Assembly: GCA_038316355.1 (NCBI GenBank)
Contig: JBBQAO010000011.1
Coordinates: forward strand, 1 to 64,000
Direction of reading: 5' to 3'
DNA from: Ga0077527 sp038316355
Lineage (GTDB): Bacteria > Pseudomonadota > Gammaproteobacteria > Burkholderiales > SG8-41
Length of the DNA stretch: 64,000 bases
Positions 35,153-44,097 of the stretch are shown piece after piece. The translations under genes were made by a program, and so were the position numbers. Below the pieces are notes generated by a model that saw only the letters and a list, made by a program, of their open reading frames with translations, did not search any database and was not told the DNA's origin. Every line of letters starts with the position of its first letter. Within the stretch, counting starts at the first letter, position 1.

Positions 35153-36550
35153 ATGCAGATCCGGATTCAAACTCAATATTGTGCGCGCCAGCAGCGCCTG
35201 CCGTTGTTCGCGATGTTGCCCATGGGCGCGCTGCTGGCATTTTATTCCGGCCTCGCGGCAGCCGCCGAAGCGCCGCAGGTGTTTGGCATACCCGTCGACT
35301 TCATCCTGTTCGGCCTGACGTTGCTGGGCGTCGCACTGTTCCACAAGTACACGCTGCAGGTGGCGCTGACCGGACTTGCGATCATCATGCTCTACAAGCT
35401 GGGTTTTACCGGATTCAAGACCGGGGACGGCCTGCCCGGCCTGCTCAGTCACCTGTTCCATGAGTGGGTGATCATCACCAACCTGCTCGGTCTGCTGGTC
35501 GGGTTTGCGCTGCTGTCGAATCATTTCGAGAAAAGCCATCTGCCGCTGGTGCTGCCCAAATACCTGCCCGACGACTGGAAGGGTGCGTTCATGCTGTTGG
35601 TGATGGTCTGGGTGATGTCGGGTTTTCTCGACAACATCGCTGCCGCGTTGATCGGCGGCACCCTTGCCGCGACGTTGTTTCGTCGTAAAGTACATATCGG
35701 CTACCTGGCGGCGATTGTTGCCGCGTCCAACGCCGGCGGCGCCGGCAGCGTGGTCGGCGATACCACGACCACCATGATGTGGCTGGATGGCGTCGATCCG
35801 CGCGATGTGCTGCATGCCTATGTGGCGGCGGCCGCAGCGCTGCTGGTGCTCGGCATTCCGGCAGCGCTGCTGCAGCAGAAGTATTCGCCGATCGTCAAGG
35901 ATGAGGGCAAACACGCGCCGGTGGACTGGGCGCGGGTGGCCATCGTGGCGCTGATCCTGGCTGCCGCGATTGTCACCAATGTCACGATCAACCTGCAGTT
36001 CAACCACCTGTCCCATGTCTTCCCGTTCATCGGTGTCGCGGTGTGGGTGGTGATCCTGGCCTGTGTGCCGTGGCGCAAACCGCAGTGGGATCTGGTGCCG
36101 GAGGCGGCTAAAGGCAGCATATTCCTGCTGTCGCTGGTGTTGTGTGCGTCGATGATGCCAGTGGAAAAACTGCCGGAGGCGTCGTGGCAGTCGGCGTTCG
36201 GCCTCGGCTTCATTTCAGCGGTGTTCGACAATATTCCACTGACTGCGCTGGCGCTGAAACAGGGCGGTTACGACTGGGGTGTGCTGGCGTATGCCGTGGG
36301 TTTCGGCGGATCGATGATCTGGTTCGGTTCGAGCGCCGGTGTCGCGCTGTCCAATATGTACCCTGAGGTCCGTTCAGTAGGTTTGTGGTTGCGCCACGGC
36401 TGGTTCATACCTATTGCGTATGTCGTGGGATTTTTCGTGATGCTGGGCTTTGTGGGGTGGGAGCCGCACGAGCGGCACAAACCTCTGCCCACAGGCACCT
36501 CGATATCGACTTCGGCGTTGCAGTCCGCAGTCCCGTTTGCCAAACCGTAA
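35153..36550 (+). CDS. NhaD/citrate-type ion transporter (IT superfamily)
   Basis: A 465-residue inner-membrane transporter with roughly 11-12 hydrophobic helices. Two inverted half-repeats are marked by similar helix-break motifs: MSGFLDNIAAALIGGTLAATL with SNAGGAGSVVGDTTTTMMWLDG in the first half, and ISAVFDNIPLTALALKQGG with GFGGSMIWFGSSAGVALSN in the second. These are typical of NhaD antiporters and related ArsB/citrate carriers. The substrate is not determined. A candidate manganese riboswitch precedes it, which points to metal homeostasis rather than sodium. The ATG follows AAGGGAG. Confidence 0.85.
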   Translation: MQIRIQTQYCARQQRLPLFAMLPMGALLAFYSGLAAAAEAPQVFGIPVDFILFGLTLLGVALFHKYTLQVALTGLAIIMLYKLGFTGFKTGDGLPGLLSHLFHEWVIITNLLGLLVGFALLSNHFEKSHLPLVLPKYLPDDWKGAFMLLVMVWVMSGFLDNIAAALIGGTLAATLFRRKVHIGYLAAIVAASNAGGAGSVVGDTTTTMMWLDGVDPRDVLHAYVAAAAALLVLGIPAALLQQKYSPIVKDEGKHAPVDWARVAIVALILAAAIVTNVTINLQFNHLSHVFPFIGVAVWVVILACVPWRKPQWDLVPEAAKGSIFLLSLVLCASMMPVEKLPEASWQSAFGLGFISAVFDNIPLTALALKQGGYDWGVLAYAVGFGGSMIWFGSSAGVALSNMYPEVRSVGLWLRHGWFIPIAYVVGFFVMLGFVGWEPHERHKPLPTGTSISTSALQSAVPFAKP

Positions 36551-36588
36551 CCGACGTTTTTCGATAATTCACCAGAAGAGATAATCCC

Positions 36589-37905
36589 ATGGATGCAATG
36601 CAATGGCTGACACTGATCGTGTTTGCCCTGACGATCGTGGTGGTGATCACCAATGTGATTGACGCCACGCTGGCGGCGCTGATCGGCGTCGGCGCGATGT
36701 GCTGGCTCGGCATCATGACCGAGGCCGAGGCTTTCAAATACGTCGACTGGAACGTGATGGCGATCCTGCTCGGCATCTGGATCATCGCCGGACATTTCGG
36801 CAAATCCGGGGTGCCGAGCTGGCTGTCGATACAGGCGCTGAAATTGTCGGGAGGCCGCCCCGGTTTTCTGGTGATGATCCTGACCTTTCTTGCCGGTGTG
36901 ATTTCGATGTTTGTCGACAACGTGGTGACCATCCTGATGATGGCGCCGGTGGCGCTGCCGCTGGCGCGGGCGCTGAAGCTGTCACCGGTGCCGGTGATCC
37001 TGATGATCGGTTTCGGCGCCAATTTCATGGGCACCGCTCTGCTGATCGGTGACCTGCCACCGCAGATGCTGCACAGCGTCGCCGGCGCCGAGTTCTGGGA
37101 TTTTTTCTGGCAACACGGGCGTGCATCTTCGTTTCCGATCCTGATGGTGACCTTTGTGATCACCCTTGCCGTGATGTGGGCCTACGGTTTCCGCGGCCAT
37201 AAACGCGTCGCCGACCTGAACAGCCTTGGCCTTACGGCCAGGATCGAAAACCCGCTGTTTGCGGGCATCGTCGTGGTCTGGTTCATCGGCACCGTGGTGG
37301 CGATGTCGATGCGTGAATATATCGGCGTTCAGCTCGGTTTTATTTCGATGACCGGCGCGATCACGCTGGTGCTGGTGCTGGCGTTGCTCGGTGACCGTGT
37401 CAAACAGGCCGACAGTTTCGAGGAAAGCATGCAGGAACTGGACTGGCGGGCGATATTCTTCTATGTCGCGCTGTTTGCGCTGGTCGGCGGACTTGAAAAG
37501 AGCCATATCCTTGACCTGTTGGCCAATCAGATCAAACCGATTTTCCTCGAAAACTATGCGCTGGGCGCGACGCTGCTGTACTGGGTCACCGTGCCCATCG
37601 TCGGCATCGTCGAACACGACGCCTATATCCTGACCTTCCTGCGCACCATCAAGGACTTGGGGGAGTCGGGGATCGAGCCGTGGCCGCTGTACTGGATGCT
37701 GCTATGGTCCGGCACGCTGGGCAGCAACCTGACGGTGGCCGGTGCACCGGCACTGTATGTCGCGCTGAGTCTTGGCGAGAAGGAAGAGGGGCGCAAGGTG
37801 TCGTTGCGCGAGTTTCTGGCGTGGAGCATACCCTTCACGCTGGTTTGTTCGGTGATCTGTTATATCCTCGGCATGCTGATCTGGGTGCTGCCGTACGCAA
37901 AATGA
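36589..37905 (+). CDS. SLC13/ArsB-type permease
   Basis: A 438-residue membrane protein of the same ion-transporter superfamily as its neighbour, but closer to the SLC13/ArsB branch. Helix-break motifs are SMFVDNVVTILMMAPVALPLA and GFGANFMGTALLIGDLPPQM in the first half and VPIVGIVEHDAYILTFLRTI and SGTLGSNLTVAGAPALYVAL in the second. It follows the NhaD-type gene by 38 bp with no terminator between, so the pair and the UspA gene probably form one operon under the candidate riboswitch. Confidence 0.85.
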   Translation: MDAMQWLTLIVFALTIVVVITNVIDATLAALIGVGAMCWLGIMTEAEAFKYVDWNVMAILLGIWIIAGHFGKSGVPSWLSIQALKLSGGRPGFLVMILTFLAGVISMFVDNVVTILMMAPVALPLARALKLSPVPVILMIGFGANFMGTALLIGDLPPQMLHSVAGAEFWDFFWQHGRASSFPILMVTFVITLAVMWAYGFRGHKRVADLNSLGLTARIENPLFAGIVVVWFIGTVVAMSMREYIGVQLGFISMTGAITLVLVLALLGDRVKQADSFEESMQELDWRAIFFYVALFALVGGLEKSHILDLLANQIKPIFLENYALGATLLYWVTVPIVGIVEHDAYILTFLRTIKDLGESGIEPWPLYWMLLWSGTLGSNLTVAGAPALYVALSLGEKEEGRKVSLREFLAWSIPFTLVCSVICYILGMLIWVLPYAK

Positions 37906-37948
37906 GGTCGTACGAAAATGAGAATTTACCCGAAACGAGGTGATGCAA

Positions 37949-38392
37949 ATGTATAAAAACATAATGGTTCCCACCGACGGTTCCGCGCTGTCGCGTTCCG
38001 CGATTGCTGCCGCCATCAAGCTGGCCAAATCCACAGGTGCCAAAGTGACCGCGTTTTACGCGGCGCCGCCGGCGACGCCGCTGGTTTACGGGGGGCTGCT
38101 GCCGGTCAGTTATGTCTCGCCTGGCGAACATTCGGCCATCATCAAAAAAGCGGCGGAGCGCTACCTCGGCGTCGCTGCAATGGCGGCGAAAGCCGCAGGC
38201 GTGAAATGCAAGCTGGCGCACGTGACCAGCGATTTCCCGGCGGAGGCGATCATCGCGGCGGCACGCAAGGAAAAGTGCGATCTGATTTTTATTTCATCCC
38301 ACAGCCGCCGTGGCATTGCGCGCATGTTGCTGGGCAGCGAAACGCAGAAAGTCATCGCCAACGCGAAAATCCCGGTGCTGGTGCACCGTTAA
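37949..38392 (+). CDS. Universal stress protein (UspA family)
   Basis: A 147-residue single-domain UspA protein, starting MYKNIMVPTDGSALSRSAIAAAIKLAKSTGAKVTAFYA and ending with FISSHSRRGIARMLLGSETQKVIANAKIPVLVHR. The loop GSETQKV corresponds to the nucleotide-binding GS motif, so ATP binding is possible. I prefer the ATG at 37949 behind GAGGTG. It closes the two-permease operon; UspA proteins are often co-encoded with ion transporters. Confidence 0.93.
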   Translation: MYKNIMVPTDGSALSRSAIAAAIKLAKSTGAKVTAFYAAPPATPLVYGGLLPVSYVSPGEHSAIIKKAAERYLGVAAMAAKAAGVKCKLAHVTSDFPAEAIIAAARKEKCDLIFISSHSRRGIARMLLGSETQKVIANAKIPVLVHR

Positions 38393-38428
38393 TTTCCCCG
38401 ATATAGCGGCGGGATGGTCGGCCGATAC

Positions 38429-38457
38429 TTTTAAGTAATTGTTTTTAAAGTATTTTT
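38429..38457 (-). repeat. Dispersed AT-rich element, copy 6
   Basis: On the minus strand: TTTAAAAACAATTACTTA, matching the consensus from the fourth base on. It lies about 160 bp upstream of the Crp/Fnr palindrome of the tct operon. Confidence 0.65.
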
Positions 38458-38613
38458 AGACATAAAGCGCGGTCGGCGTATGCTGGCCGCATCTGCCGCC
38501 CAGCGCCATCACGGGCCGCACCGACGCCGGGCCGGATGTTCAGCGTCAGTTAAGCGGACGCACCCGGCGCAGCCCGTCGCGACACTCCTGACGGTGACGG
38601 ATATACTCGAATC

Positions 38614-38656
38614 TTGATTTTGGTCAATTCTTTCCCGGCGACAAACGCGAAAGAAT
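38614..38656 (+). promoter_or_regulatory. Crp/Fnr-type activator site and promoter of the tct operon
   Basis: TTGATTTTGGTCAA (38614-38627) has the TTGAY-N4-GTCAA form. The -10-like AAGAAT at 38651-38656 begins 30.5 bp from the palindrome centre, the same offset as at oxc, placing the palindrome near -41.5 (class II activation). Confidence 0.6.
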
Positions 38657-38747
38657 GGCTTCTACGACGTTCCAATAAGGTTGGGCTGCGGCAACTGCCG
38701 CAGATAAAAACTCAGCACCCGTCGTTCAATTGATAAGGAGGAGTCAC

Positions 38748-39758
38748 ATGGGTATTCAACGAGTATTCTCGCGCGGCCTGCTGCCGCTGGTCGCTGCATT
38801 CGGTCTCGCCGTATCCGGTACCGCCGCAGCCTGGGAACCGACCAAGTCTGTCGAGTTCATCATTCCCGCCGGCACCGGCGGCGGCGCTGACCAGATGGCG
38901 CGCCTGATTCAGGGCATCGTTGCCAAACACAAGCTGATGAAAGAGGCGCTGATTCCCGTCAACAAGTCAGGCGGCGCCGGTGCCGAAGGTTTCCTCGAGG
39001 TGAAAGCTGCGAAGGGCGACCCGCACAAGATCATCATCACTCTGTCAAACCTGTTCACGACGCCGATGGCGACCGGTGTGCCTTTCAACTGGAAGGAACT
39101 GACGCCGGTCGCGATGCTGTCGCTGGACAACTTCGTGTTGTGGGTGAATTCCGAGACGCCCTACAAAACACCCAAGGACTATCTGGATGCGGTGAAAAAG
39201 GGCGGCCCGAACACCTTCAAGATGGGCGGCACGGGCTCCAAGCAGGAAGACCAGATCATCACCGTGGCGATCGAGAAGGCGGCCGGCATCAAATTCACCT
39301 ACATTCCGTTCAAGGGCGGTGGCGCGGTGGCGACGCAACTGGTCGGCAAACATATCGACTCGAGCGTCAACAATCCGATCGAGGCGGTGGCGCAATGGCG
39401 CGCCGGCGCGCTGCGCGCGTTGTGCGTGTTTGATGCCGAACGCATGCCGTACAAGGAAAAGGTCACCGCAACGCAGTCCTGGAACGACATCCCGACCTGC
39501 AAGGAAGCCGGCATCCCGATGGATTACGTGATGCTGCGCGGCATTTTCATGCCGGCCGGGGTATCGCCGGACGTGGTGGCTTTTTATGTCGACCTGTTCA
39601 CCAAAGTGCGCGCGACTCCGGAATGGAAAAAATTCATGGAAGACGGCGCATTCAACCAGTCTTTCATGACCGGCAAGGCCTACTCAGACTGGGTGGCCAA
39701 GGCGGAATCGCTGCACCGCGACCTGATGAAGGAAGCCGGGTTCCTCGCCAAACCCTGA
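38748..39758 (+). CDS. Tripartite tricarboxylate transporter receptor (TctC/Bug family)
   Basis: A 336-residue periplasmic binding protein with a signal peptide (about 1-28, ending SGTAAAW). The start of the mature protein, EPTKSVEFIIPAGTGGGADQMARLIQGIVAK, and VNKSGGAGAEGFLEVKAAKGDPHKI fit TctC proteins. The ATG follows AAGGAGGAG. It is the first gene of a complete receptor/TctB/TctA set. The substrate is unknown; the shared operator with oxc and frc suggests oxalate or a related small dicarboxylate. Confidence 0.93.
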   Translation: MGIQRVFSRGLLPLVAAFGLAVSGTAAAWEPTKSVEFIIPAGTGGGADQMARLIQGIVAKHKLMKEALIPVNKSGGAGAEGFLEVKAAKGDPHKIIITLSNLFTTPMATGVPFNWKELTPVAMLSLDNFVLWVNSETPYKTPKDYLDAVKKGGPNTFKMGGTGSKQEDQIITVAIEKAAGIKFTYIPFKGGGAVATQLVGKHIDSSVNNPIEAVAQWRAGALRALCVFDAERMPYKEKVTATQSWNDIPTCKEAGIPMDYVMLRGIFMPAGVSPDVVAFYVDLFTKVRATPEWKKFMEDGAFNQSFMTGKAYSDWVAKAESLHRDLMKEAGFLAKP

Positions 39759-39862
39759 TTGGCTGTGTTGTCCCGACGGGCCTCCCGGTCCGTCGGGTCG
39801 TTGCATCCCCCGGGGATGCGTCCGGTATTCAAGATTTTCCTTAAAGCGCTGGGTTGAATTGC

Positions 39863-40387
39863 ATGGAAGACAAACAGGTTTCCGGTGAAGTGGTGTCCTC
39901 GGGCATCTCGGTACGGGCTGCAGAGATTGCCGTAGCCGTATTTCTGCTGATCCTCGGCGGGTTGGTCATGTACGACAGCGTCCGTCTGGGATTTCGCTGG
40001 GTGGGGGACGGCCCTGAGGCGGGTTATTTCCCGTTTTACATCGCCGTGTTCATCTGCGTCTCCAGCCTGGGTGTCCTGGGCCAGGTGTTCTTCGGCAAGG
40101 GGCGTGGCGTGCACAAGGTGTTCGTCGAGTGGGAGCAGTTGAAGCTGGTGCTGTCGGTGCTGATACCGGCCGCGGTTTTTGTATTCGGCATCCAGATGGT
40201 CGGCATTTATGTCGCGTCGGTGGCTTATATCGCGTTTTTCATGGTCTGGCTCGGCAAATACACCTGGATCAAGAGCGTGGTGCTGGGCATCGCCGTCAGC
40301 GTCGCCACTTTCATGATGTTCGAAATATGGTTCAAGGTGCCGCTGTTCAAGGGTGCATTCAATCCCCTCAGCATCTTCGGTTACTGA
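39863..40387 (+). CDS. TctB-family small membrane subunit
   Basis: A 174-residue protein with four hydrophobic helices (about 20-45, 60-85, 95-125 and 130-160), a typical TctB subunit of the tripartite tricarboxylate transporters. Characteristic are VRLGFRWVGDGPEAGYFPFYIAVFI in the first third and YVASVAYIAFFMVWLGKYTW later. It lies between the receptor and TctA genes on the same strand. Confidence 0.9.
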   Translation: MEDKQVSGEVVSSGISVRAAEIAVAVFLLILGGLVMYDSVRLGFRWVGDGPEAGYFPFYIAVFICVSSLGVLGQVFFGKGRGVHKVFVEWEQLKLVLSVLIPAAVFVFGIQMVGIYVASVAYIAFFMVWLGKYTWIKSVVLGIAVSVATFMMFEIWFKVPLFKGAFNPLSIFGY

Positions 40388-40414
40388 CCGCATTGATTTA
40401 GAGGAGCAGGCGAC

Positions 40415-41914
40415 TTGGAAGAAATCAACGCCCTATTTCACGGGTTCTCCGTTGCGCTGACGCCGTTCAACCTGATGTTGATGGTGATCGGGGTCGTATT
40501 GGGCGTGCTGATTGGCGTGCTGCCCGGCCTTGGCGGCGCCAACGGCATCGCGATCCTGCTGCCGCTGACGTTCACGATGCCGCCGACCTCTGCGGTGATC
40601 ATGCTGTCATGCATTTACTGGGGCGCGCTGTTCGGTGGCGCGATCACCTCCATCCTGTTCAACATTCCGGGCGAGCCATGGTCGGTGGCGACCACCTTCG
40701 ACGGTTACCCGATGGCGCAGCAGGGCAAGGCGGGCGAGGCGTTGACCACGGCGTTTACGTCTTCCTTTATCGGTGCGTTTTTTGCGGTGGTGATGATCAC
40801 TTTCCTCGCGCCACTGGTGGCCAAATTTGCATTGAAATTCGGACCACCGGAGTTCTTTTCGGTGTTTTTCCTGACCTTCTGCAGTTTCATCGGCATGGGC
40901 AAGGAACCGCCGTTCAAGATTGTCGCGGCAATGATGCTTGGCTTCGCGCTGGCCGCGGTGGGCATCGACACAGTGACTGGGCAACTGCGGCTGATCTTCG
41001 GCTGGCATGAGCTGATGCGCGGCTTTGACTTCCTGATCGCGGTGATTGGTCTTTTCGGCATCGGCGAGATCCTGCTGTCGATGGAGGAAGGCCTGTCGTT
41101 CCAGGGGCGCACTGCGAAAATCAACATGCGCATCGTCATCGAAACCTGGAAAAAGCTGCCGAAGTACTGGCTGACCTCGCTGCGCAGCTGCATCATCGGC
41201 TGCTGGATGGGCATCACGCCGGGCGGCGCCACGCCGGCCTCGTTCATGAGTTACGGTGTCGCCAAACGCATGTCTCCTGATGGTGCCAAATTCGGCACCG
41301 GCATGCCGGAAGGCATTGTCGCCCCTGAAACTGCGGCGCATGCGGCCGGCACGGCGGCATTGCTGCCGATGCTGTCGCTGGGCATCCCGGGTTCGCCCAC
41401 TGCCGCGGTGCTGCTGGGCGGCCTGCTGATCTGGGGCCTGCAGCCGGGGCCGCTGCTGTTTGTCGAGCAGAAGGATTTTGTCTGGGGCCTGATTGCCAGC
41501 ATGTACCTGGGCAACATCGTTGGCCTGATCATCGTGCTGACTTGTGTGCCGCTGTTCGCTGCAATCCTGCGTATCCCGTTCTCGATCGTGGCGCCGGTGA
41601 TCATCGTGATCTGCGCCATCGGCGCTTTCACGGTGAACAACGCGATGCTGGACATCTGGTTCATGCTGCTGTTCGGTGTCATGGGTTACGCTTTCAAGAA
41701 ACTGTCCTACCCGCTGGCACCGCTGGTGCTGGCCCTGGTGCTGGGCGACCAGGCCGAGGATGCTTTCCGTCAGTCGATGCTGATTTCGCAGGGTGACGTG
41801 CGGGTGTTTTTCTCCAACGGGCTGGTTGGCAGCATCATGGGTCTGGGACTGCTGATGCTGGTGTGGCCGCTGATCGGCAAGCTGAAGGCTGCATTGCGCA
41901 ACAGCGCAGCCTGA
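40415..41914 (+). CDS. TctA-family large membrane subunit
   Basis: A 499-residue permease subunit with about 11-12 helices. The family motifs are LIGVLPGLGGANGIAILLPLTF near residues 30-50, YWGALFGGAITSILFNIPGEPWSVATTFDGYPMAQQGKAGEAL, and the central GITPGGATPASFMSYGVAKRMSP and LGIPGSPTAAVLLGG. It uses the proton or sodium gradient to import the solute delivered by the receptor. The start is TTG behind GAGGAG. A bidirectional terminator follows. Confidence 0.95.
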   Translation: MEEINALFHGFSVALTPFNLMLMVIGVVLGVLIGVLPGLGGANGIAILLPLTFTMPPTSAVIMLSCIYWGALFGGAITSILFNIPGEPWSVATTFDGYPMAQQGKAGEALTTAFTSSFIGAFFAVVMITFLAPLVAKFALKFGPPEFFSVFFLTFCSFIGMGKEPPFKIVAAMMLGFALAAVGIDTVTGQLRLIFGWHELMRGFDFLIAVIGLFGIGEILLSMEEGLSFQGRTAKINMRIVIETWKKLPKYWLTSLRSCIIGCWMGITPGGATPASFMSYGVAKRMSPDGAKFGTGMPEGIVAPETAAHAAGTAALLPMLSLGIPGSPTAAVLLGGLLIWGLQPGPLLFVEQKDFVWGLIASMYLGNIVGLIIVLTCVPLFAAILRIPFSIVAPVIIVICAIGAFTVNNAMLDIWFMLLFGVMGYAFKKLSYPLAPLVLALVLGDQAEDAFRQSMLISQGDVRVFFSNGLVGSIMGLGLLMLVWPLIGKLKAALRNSAA

Positions 41915-41964
41915 TCACCGCAGGATCGGGTGCCGGATTCAAACCGGGGTTGTCGGACTTGCGC

Positions 41965-42007
41965 AAAAAACCCGGCTCAGGCGAATATCGCCTGAGCCGG
42001 GTTTTTT
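41965..42007. terminator. Bidirectional terminator between tctA and oxc
   Basis: A perfect 19-bp stem from AAAAAACCCGGCTCAGGCG to its complement, loop AATAT. The A run on one side and T run on the other let it end transcription from both convergent genes. Confidence 0.95.
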
Positions 42008-42044
42008 GTCGCCTTGCCCTGTAACTGCTGCCCGGCAGTCCAGC

Positions 42045-43781
42045 TTATTTCTTTTTTGCCGCCGTCGGATTCAGACTGGTGATGCGGCCGCTTTCAGTGC
42101 CGGCGGTTTCATCGATGACGGCATTGATCAGCGTCGGTTTGCGCGAACGCACGGCTTCTTCCACCGCGCGGCGCAATTCCGCCGGGGTCGTGGCATGCAC
42201 GCCGACGCCGCCAAAGGCTTCCATCAGCTTGTCGTAGCGCGCGCCCTTGACGAACACGGTGGGCGCCACATCGGGGCCGCCGGTCGGATTGACGTCAGTG
42301 CCCTTGTAAACGCCGTTGTTGTTCATGACCACCACGCACACCGGCAGGTTGTAGCGGCAGATGGTTTCGACTTCCATGCCGGAGAAACCGAAGGCGCTGT
42401 CGCCTTCCACCGCGATTACCGGCTGGCCGCTGACCACGGCTGCGGCGACGGCGAAGCCCATGCCGATGCCCATCACGCCCCAGGTGCCAACGTCAAGGCG
42501 TTTGCGCGGCTTGTACATGTCGACGATGCTGCGCGTGAAGTCCAGTGCGTTGGCGCCTTCGTTGACCAGCATCGCATCCGGGTTGGCCTTGATGATGTCG
42601 CGCATCACGTTCAGTGCGCTGTGGAAATTCATCGGCGAGGGATCCTTGGCCAGGGTCTCGGCCATTTTTGCGATGTTCCTGGTTTTGCGTTCGTCGATCG
42701 CACCCAGCCAATCCGCGGACGGTGCGGGCCAGCCACCCCCCGCAGCACTGATGCCGCCGAGCATGGCCGACACGCAGGAGCCGATGTCACCGACCACCGG
42801 CGCATCGATGCGCACATTGCTGTCCGCTTCCTGTGGCGAGATGTCGATCTGGATGAACCTCTGTCCGCCCCAGTCCTTGTGCGACTTGCCGCCCCAGGTC
42901 TTGCCCTTGCCGTGCGACAGCAGCCAGTTCAGCCGCGCGCCGATCAGCAGCACCACGTCGGCTTCCGGCAGCACATAGGAGCGGGCGGCGGCCGCGGACT
43001 GTTTGTGGTCGTCCGGCAGCAGTCCCTTGGCCATCGACATCGGCAGATAGGGGATGCCGGTTTTTTCGATCAGAGTGCGGATGTCGGCGTCGGCCTGGGC
43101 ATAAGCTGCGCCCTTGCCGAGCACGATCAACGGGCGTTTGGCGGTTTTCAGCAGCGTCAGCGCGCGTTGCACGGCGTCCGGGGCCGGGATCTGGCGCGGC
43201 GCCGGATCGACCACCTTGATCAGCGAGGCCTTGCCGGCCGCGGCGTCCATGCTTTGCGCGAACAGCTTTGCCGGCAAGTCAAGATAGACGCCGCCGGGGC
43301 GGCCGGAGACGGCGGCGCGAATGGCGCGCGCAATGCCGATACCGATGTCTTCGGCATTGAGCACGCGGAAGGCGGCCTTGCACAGCGGTTTGGCGATGGC
43401 CAACTGGTCCATCTCCTCGTAGTCACCCTGTTGCAGATCGACGATCTCGCGCTCGCTGGAGCCGCTGATCAGGATCATCGGGAAGCAGTTGGTGGTGGCA
43501 TTGGTCAGTGCATTCAGGCCGTTGAGGAAGCCGGGAGCGGACACGGTCAGGCAGATGCCGGGCTTTTGCGTCAGGAAGCCGGCGATGGCGGCGGCGTTGC
43601 CGGCGTTCTGTTCATGACGGAACGAAATCATGCGCATGCCCGCAGCCTGTATCTTGCGCGTGAGATCGGTGATCGGGATGCCGGGCAGACCGAAGATGGT
43701 GTCAATGCCGTTGAGTTTGAGGGCATCGATGACCAGATTGAAGCCGTCGGTCTGTTCTGGTGATTGTGTTTCAGTTGTCAT
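42045..43781 (-). CDS. oxc: Oxalyl-CoA decarboxylase
   Basis: A 578-residue thiamine-diphosphate enzyme that converts oxalyl-CoA to formyl-CoA and CO2. It starts with TDGFNLVIDALKLNGIDTIFGLPGIPITDLTRKIQ, has the catalytic Glu region ISFRHEQNAGNAAAIAGFLTQKPGICLTVSAPGFLNG, and the ThDP/Mg motif VEGDSAFGFSGMEVETICRYNLPVCVVVMNNNGVYKG. The SAPGFLNG and YKGTDVNPTGG segments separate Oxc from acetolactate synthases. It faces the tct operon across a shared terminator and is transcribed in the same direction as the Crp/Fnr gene behind it. Confidence 0.95.
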   Translation of the reverse strand: MTTETQSPEQTDGFNLVIDALKLNGIDTIFGLPGIPITDLTRKIQAAGMRMISFRHEQNAGNAAAIAGFLTQKPGICLTVSAPGFLNGLNALTNATTNCFPMILISGSSEREIVDLQQGDYEEMDQLAIAKPLCKAAFRVLNAEDIGIGIARAIRAAVSGRPGGVYLDLPAKLFAQSMDAAAGKASLIKVVDPAPRQIPAPDAVQRALTLLKTAKRPLIVLGKGAAYAQADADIRTLIEKTGIPYLPMSMAKGLLPDDHKQSAAAARSYVLPEADVVLLIGARLNWLLSHGKGKTWGGKSHKDWGGQRFIQIDISPQEADSNVRIDAPVVGDIGSCVSAMLGGISAAGGGWPAPSADWLGAIDERKTRNIAKMAETLAKDPSPMNFHSALNVMRDIIKANPDAMLVNEGANALDFTRSIVDMYKPRKRLDVGTWGVMGIGMGFAVAAAVVSGQPVIAVEGDSAFGFSGMEVETICRYNLPVCVVVMNNNGVYKGTDVNPTGGPDVAPTVFVKGARYDKLMEAFGGVGVHATTPAELRRAVEEAVRSRKPTLINAVIDETAGTESGRITSLNPTAAKKK

Positions 43782-44097
43782 GTTGAGAAGTCTCGTCTTC
43801 TTGCCGTCAGTTAAACAAGCGTTTTTCCGGGATATATCTGCCGCAGAATGTGGGCAAGGCCGGATCCAGGGTATCTCCTCGCTTCACGGCTGATCCAGGC
43901 CATCTAAATGTGGCCGTGATTTAACCGGTGGATCATAGGGGGAGGGGTATAAATGTACTCTTGACCCCGGTCAATTTTCGCAACAGGACGGCCCAACCTA
44001 CCTTTCCGCTTATGGGTAGCCGGATGCGGGGAATGGGTTGGATAATGGCGAGTATTGCGATGCATCAAATGCCCCGTGTTTTATACGGCCGGGCGCG
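43782..44097. other. 316-bp control region upstream of oxc
   Basis: No gene is seen. On the minus strand it carries the Crp/Fnr-type palindrome and -10 box for oxc, leaving a leader of about 145 nt. The rest shows nothing I can interpret. Confidence 0.6.
43932..43974 (-). promoter_or_regulatory. Crp/Fnr-type activator site and promoter of oxc
   Basis: The palindrome TTGACCCCGGTCAA (43961-43974; minus strand TTGACCGGGGTCAA) is followed on the minus strand by TATGAT (43937-43932), a 5/6 -10 box. The palindrome centre is about 42 bp from the predicted start near 43925, the class II position. Confidence 0.7.

Larger units (their letters stand above)
38393..38747. other. 355-bp intergenic control region of the tct operon
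   Basis: No gene is seen. It contains a dispersed AT-rich element (38429-38457), the Crp/Fnr-type palindrome (38614-38627) and a small hairpin CTGCGGC/GCCGCAG (about 38686-38703) in the presumed leader. Confidence 0.6.
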
